DNA of 64,000 bases from contig CAAEUE010000002.1 of NCBI GenBank assembly GCA_900759015.1, positions 134,381 to 198,380 on the forward strand. Direction: 5' to 3'. The notes beneath the pieces were generated by a model. It was given only the letters and a program-made list of their open reading frames with translations, ran no database searches and was not told where the DNA came from. Below, piece after piece: positions 61,186 through 64,000 of the stretch; within the stretch, counting starts at the first letter, position 1, and every line of letters starts with the position of its first letter. The DNA is from Clostridia bacterium. GTDB lineage: Bacteria > Bacillota > Clostridia > TANB77 > CAG-508. The position numbers and the translations under genes were made by a program.

Positions 61186-61214
61186 TTTACAAATTATGTT
61201 AATTATAGTATAAT
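61186..61214 (+). promoter_or_regulatory. Promoter of the 85-aa orphan gene
   Basis: TTTACA (61186-61191) and TATAAT (61209-61214) are 17 bp apart, about 30 bp before the start codon. Confidence 0.7.
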
Positions 61215-61245
61215 TATATTTAGTACTTGAAAGGAGCAGTTGAAC

Positions 61246-61503
61246 ATGGACACAAATTCTAAAAGAGAAGATATCATTCGGAGGTTAAATGAGTTTAAAC
61301 AAGACCCTGAACTTAGGGACTTTTGGTCACTATTTGATGAGATGCTTAACACTATTGATGTACCAGAATTTGATCTACAAGAATTTGATAAATTATTCAC
61401 ACAGTGCTTATACAATAATGTAATTCATTCTTTGGCTGAAGGAGCATATATCAATTCCGCTATGCATACTCGTCATAAGAAGTGGTACGAATATGAAGAT
61501 TAA
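61246..61503 (+). CDS. Orphan 85-aa soluble protein
   Basis: Not recognised. A small acidic helical protein (MDTNSKREDIIRRLNEFKQD). I start at ATG 61246, with AAAGGAG about 12 nt upstream. It contains an in-frame CGG at codon 12, rare in this genome. It has its own promoter and a perfect 15-bp terminator hairpin, so it is another one-gene unit. Confidence 0.68.
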   Translation: MDTNSKREDIIRRLNEFKQDPELRDFWSLFDEMLNTIDVPEFDLQEFDKLFTQCLYNNVIHSLAEGAYINSAMHTRHKKWYEYED

Positions 61504-61509
61504 TTCTCT

Positions 61510-61555
61510 TTTAAAGGCTGTAAGATCTACATCTTACAGCCTTTAATCTTTATTA
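61510..61555. terminator. Perfect 15-bp terminator between convergent genes
   Basis: 61512-61526 pairs with 61531-61545 around CTAC, with T/A-rich sequence on both sides. Confidence 0.9.
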
Positions 61556-61557
61556 TA

Positions 61558-62463
61558 TTACTCGTCAAATAATTCATTTACAATTCCATCTATCATGTTT
61601 AAATCTGTTGGGAATATATATTTTGCCCCTGTTTTTTCCAATATATACGTAATGATAGCTACACTGGCTCTTGCACCATCCATAAATTTTGGATCTTGCG
61701 GATAGTTATCTTTTAACTCTTGTAAATTTCTTTTTTCAATAGTGTTTATTGTATTTATTTTATATTGTTCTGTCAAAATATATTTAGGAATACTCTTATT
61801 ACTAAATATATTATTATCTTCCATCTTATTTCCAGCAACTTTATTATAGGTTAAATGACAACCTGTAAAAATTGCATATTTACATTTATTTTTTGGAAGC
61901 TCTATTAAATTTTTAGAAATATATTCATACATTTCATTAAAAGTAACTTGTGTTATATCTTTTGCTGTATCTGGGAATTTTTTTAATACATCTCCAACAG
62001 CAAATTCAACAGTAATATTTTCTTTTATTTTTCCATGTTCTAAAACTATAAATTCACTAGAACTACCACCTACAGAAAACACTAAATATGGTTCGTTTAA
62101 TTCTTTTATGTTTCCAACTGCTTTAGCCATATATATAGATTCTTTTTCTTTACTTACCACATTAATTGTAATTCCTGTTTTTTCATAAATTAAATTAGAT
62201 AATTGTTCTATTTGATTGTTATTCATTAATCTAAAAATGCTTGTTGCATAAGCATATATCGGAATATCTGGATATTCCGCTTTTACTTCTTGTAATGAAG
62301 CTATTAATTGTTTTTTATCTTCCTCTGATATACCATTTTCTTTAGCAAAGTTAACTTTAAACATAATTGTTTTCTTATAAATAGGTTTTACTTCTTTTTG
62401 TTCATTTACCATATATACTTTTATACTTCCTGAACCTATATCTGCGATTATTTTTTCTTTCAT
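61558..62463 (-). CDS. Short Ppx/GppA-type phosphatase-like protein (second copy)
   Basis: A 301-aa ASKHA-fold protein. The phosphate-1 loop is ADIGSGSIKVYMVNE and the phosphate-2 loop LVFSVGGSSSEFIVLEHG. Like the paralogue at 26195 it lacks the Ppx C-terminal domain. Both end with a similar segment (KYIFPTDLNMIDGIVN here; KYIIPTDISMVYGLAN there), so they form one small subfamily. It follows a GNAT gene start by 11 nt and is cotranscribed with it. Confidence 0.78.
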   Translation of the reverse strand: MKEKIIADIGSGSIKVYMVNEQKEVKPIYKKTIMFKVNFAKENGISEEDKKQLIASLQEVKAEYPDIPIYAYATSIFRLMNNNQIEQLSNLIYEKTGITINVVSKEKESIYMAKAVGNIKELNEPYLVFSVGGSSSEFIVLEHGKIKENITVEFAVGDVLKKFPDTAKDITQVTFNEMYEYISKNLIELPKNKCKYAIFTGCHLTYNKVAGNKMEDNNIFSNKSIPKYILTEQYKINTINTIEKRNLQELKDNYPQDPKFMDGARASVAIITYILEKTGAKYIFPTDLNMIDGIVNELFDE

Positions 62464-62474
62464 ACATAACTCCT

Positions 62475-62936
62475 TTATATTTCAAAATAATATATTTTTT
62501 CATTATTCGCTAAAGTTTCTAAATATTTTGCTCCAAACTTTTCATAATAATTATCTAATGTAGTTTTTAAATAAATTCTTTTAAATCCTCTTGATTTTGC
62601 CTCTTTTAAAATTGCATCATTTAAAATCTTTGAATACCCATTTCCTCTATACTCTTTTTTTACAAACATAGTTGCATACCATGGTGATAAATTTTGTCTT
62701 TCCTCACAATCATGTTCAAATATAGATATAAACCCTATCAATTCATCATTATCAAGTAAAATTAATTTACAATAATTTTTATTATTTAAATTGTTTCTTA
62801 TTTTCTCTATTTTTCTTAATATTTTTTGATTAAATTCCGCTTGAGTATTATATGTTTTGCCCCATTCTTTTTGTGTTAGTATTGCAACTTCTTTTAAATA
62901 TTTTTGTTTATCTTTAACATTATATATTTTTAACAT
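62475..62936 (-). CDS. GNAT-family N-acetyltransferase
   Basis: A 153-aa acetyltransferase. ATMFVKKEYRGNGYSKILNDAILKEAKSRGFKRIYLKT carries the acetyl-CoA-binding loop. The end, YYEKFGAKYLETL, resembles GNATs that act on small molecules or on hydroxylated peptides. Upstream partner of the second Ppx/GppA-like gene. Confidence 0.85.
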   Translation of the reverse strand: MLKIYNVKDKQKYLKEVAILTQKEWGKTYNTQAEFNQKILRKIEKIRNNLNNKNYCKLILLDNDELIGFISIFEHDCEERQNLSPWYATMFVKKEYRGNGYSKILNDAILKEAKSRGFKRIYLKTTLDNYYEKFGAKYLETLANNEKIYYFEI

Positions 62937-63024
62937 AATTTCTCCTAAATAACTATTTTACTTATATTAACATACTTTATTTATAAAAAACATAAATTTA
63001 TTATATTTTCTATTTTTTTCTTAA

Positions 63025-63057
63025 AATAATAACAGGAGGCAGTGCCTCCCGCTATTA
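63025..63057 (-). terminator. Terminator after the 140-aa orphan gene
   Basis: GGAGGCA and TGCCTCC form the core, extended by AATAATA/CTATTATT arms, with T residues following on the minus strand. Confidence 0.75.
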
Positions 63058-63074
63058 TTTTATTACCAGCCCAT

Positions 63075-63497
63075 TCAATCCAACACGTTGGTCCATTCTG
63101 TAGTTGGAATGTCTGTCTGGAAAACCTGTTCTGAATCAAAAATCTGAACATTTGTATTTCTATTAATTGAAACCATACTAAATGGTTTCAATTTCTCAAA
63201 TTCCTCACGAGTCATTCCTAACTCGTAAGTTTTTTGAGGTACCTTCATTGTTGCTGAACCCGAACGCTCTTCCCCACTGTAGTCAAACCAGTTAAATTTA
63301 AATACCTTTTCTTTATATACGGTTAGATTCATTTTTCCTTCTGAATCTTCCCATACAAATATATTTGATTCCCTGGTTTCTTCAGTATTTGGTTGGTTTT
63401 CGTTCATATTTAAGCATTTCCGAACAGCCACAACACTAGAAAAAATTGCTACAAAAACAGTTGCTCCAAAAAGTACCTTCTTCAGATTTTTTTTCAT
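63075..63497 (-). CDS. Orphan membrane-anchored 140-aa protein
   Basis: A protein with one N-terminal helix (KKVLFGATVFVAIFSSVVAV), a short linker and a small beta-rich extracytoplasmic domain (WEDSEGKMNLTVYKEKVFKF). Codon use is richer in G and C, with CGG at codon 26. Own consensus promoter and terminator; ribosome site AGGAGGAAAAAGG. Function unknown. The last of the single-gene islets. Confidence 0.7.
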   Translation of the reverse strand: MKKNLKKVLFGATVFVAIFSSVVAVRKCLNMNENQPNTEETRESNIFVWEDSEGKMNLTVYKEKVFKFNWFDYSGEERSGSATMKVPQKTYELGMTREEFEKLKPFSMVSINRNTNVQIFDSEQVFQTDIPTTEWTNVLD

Positions 63498-63577
63498 TCC
63501 TTTTTCCTCCTGAAAATAATTTTACACTCATCAGCTAGTAATAACAATGCTGATTTTGTGCAGTTTTTGTATATATA

Positions 63578-63606
63578 ATTATAGCAAATTACTAACATCA
63601 TGTCAA
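63578..63606 (-). promoter_or_regulatory. Consensus promoter of the 140-aa orphan gene
   Basis: On the minus strand TTGACA (63601-63606) and TATAAT (63578-63583) are 17 bp apart. The following stretch 63607-63942 holds no complete gene. A start-less open stretch on the minus strand (ending near 63670) may be a fragment of an older gene. Confidence 0.85.
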
Positions 63607-63907
63607 TCTTATGTAAATTGCCCGAGCTATTCTAAACAAAAAATATGATGTTATATGTAGCATTGTTTTATATAAATTCTTCTTTTAGCATTTTGCCAAA
63701 AATAGTTTTAACCTCTGTTTTCATAGCCTTTAGATTGATTTTTATACAACTTTTTTTAATATACGGAATCCTTTCTTTTCTCTTCTCGTTAAACTCAGCA
63801 AACCACGTCCTAAAACCTCTCTTCAGGACTGTTTTTGCTTACAGTTCGTTTGGCACGTCCTTTTCGAGTCGTATAAATAAAATGCAAAATAAATTTCCCC
63901 CAGCCTA

Positions 63908-64000
63908 GTGGACTAGTCAATAAAAAGTAGACACAAAAATATTTATTTAAACCCTAATTGAATTCTATATTCGATTGGGGTTTTATAATTTAAAGCATAA
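63908..64000. mobile_element. Left end of an IS3-like insertion sequence
   Basis: The transposase C-terminus reads out of the window and stops about 35 bp before a sharp change in sequence near 63908, which starts TGGACTAGTCAATAAAAAGT. The other end and the target duplication are not visible. Confidence 0.5.
63943..64000 (-). CDS. C-terminal end of an IS3-family transposase (partial)
   Basis: The minus strand reads YALNYKTPIEYRIQLGFK and stop at 63943-63945. 'LN..TP.EYR.Q..' is the usual last motif of IS3-type OrfB (DDE integrase). The rest lies beyond the window. About 30 bp to the left, near 63910, the GGACTAGTC...AAAAAGTAGACAC sequence is a likely end of the insertion sequence. Confidence 0.65.
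   Translation of the reverse strand, partial: YALNYKTPIEYRIQLGFK

Noticed and set aside
63645..63908. An 87-aa plus-strand gene near the right edge
   Set aside because: It has no ribosome site, a skewed composition, and lies opposite a possible remnant on the minus strand.

Overview
This is a very AT-rich chromosomal segment from a spore-forming Firmicute. Strong AGGAGG-type ribosome binding sites, spoIIM, xerD, a cotJ spore-coat locus, EndoQ, TmcAL and many DUF membrane proteins typical of Clostridia point to an uncultured, probably gut-associated Clostridia-class anaerobe. No rRNA is present, so the genus cannot be fixed. Most genes lie on the minus strand in short operons with clear intrinsic terminators.

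Layout. 1-12.9 kb: a DUF6320/acyltransferase/alpha-beta-hydrolase operon, a VanY-type peptidase, CofE-like and DUF2085 proteins, a ZIP metal transporter, DUF5050/DUF4173 proteins and a LysR regulator. 13-14.4 kb: a radical SAM enzyme and a tRNA-Leu(CAA) whose 3' end and terminator are duplicated beside an inverted-repeat insert. 14.4-27.1 kb: mostly housekeeping and sporulation genes (deoB, a 778-aa unknown, xerD, spoIIM, EndoQ, a transglutaminase-like protein, coaE, rnhA, tmcAL, a Ppx/GppA-like protein). 27.2-40.5 kb: the cotJA-cotJB-cotJC operon, split inside the 3' end of cotJB by a 12.1-kb element. 40.6-50.3 kb: flavodoxin/SDR/acetyltransferase genes with LysR, a MarR gene with a membrane-kinase fusion, a frameshifted YbaK, metK and a Fic/antitoxin pair. 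50.4-64 kb: an apt-like gene, pepD, an amino-acid ABC transporter behind a histidine leader peptide and attenuator, alr, serine dehydratase, a second Ppx/GppA-like protein, and the end of an IS3-like element.

Central discovery. Removing bases 27800-39890 joins TGGC to TGGC and restores the cotJB frame. The new ending is EEPW-PWEGG..., the tryptophan-rich tail expected of CotJB, and cotJC then overlaps cotJB. The element is bounded by a large serine recombinase gene, and its joined ends form an imperfect inverted-repeat attP. It carries a MobV relaxase with an oriT-like structure, Tn916 ORF7/ORF8-like regulators, a two-component system with an ABC transporter, a RadC-like JAB protein, a Spo0A C-terminal-domain protein and a large structured leader. 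It is arranged like a skin element in a spore-coat gene, but is built like a mobilizable Tn4451-type element.

A second pattern is that three otherwise conserved genes (cotJC, a YbaK-like gene, and an XRE regulator on the element) are each broken by one extra C placed just before a glycine GGN codon. Each insertion creates an in-frame CGG. I found no other in-frame CGG in the AT-rich native genes, so CGG-associated +1 frameshifting or a systematic sequence error should be tested. A third pattern is a set of solitary, higher-GC orphan genes, each with its own consensus promoter and usually its own hairpin terminator, scattered between native operons.
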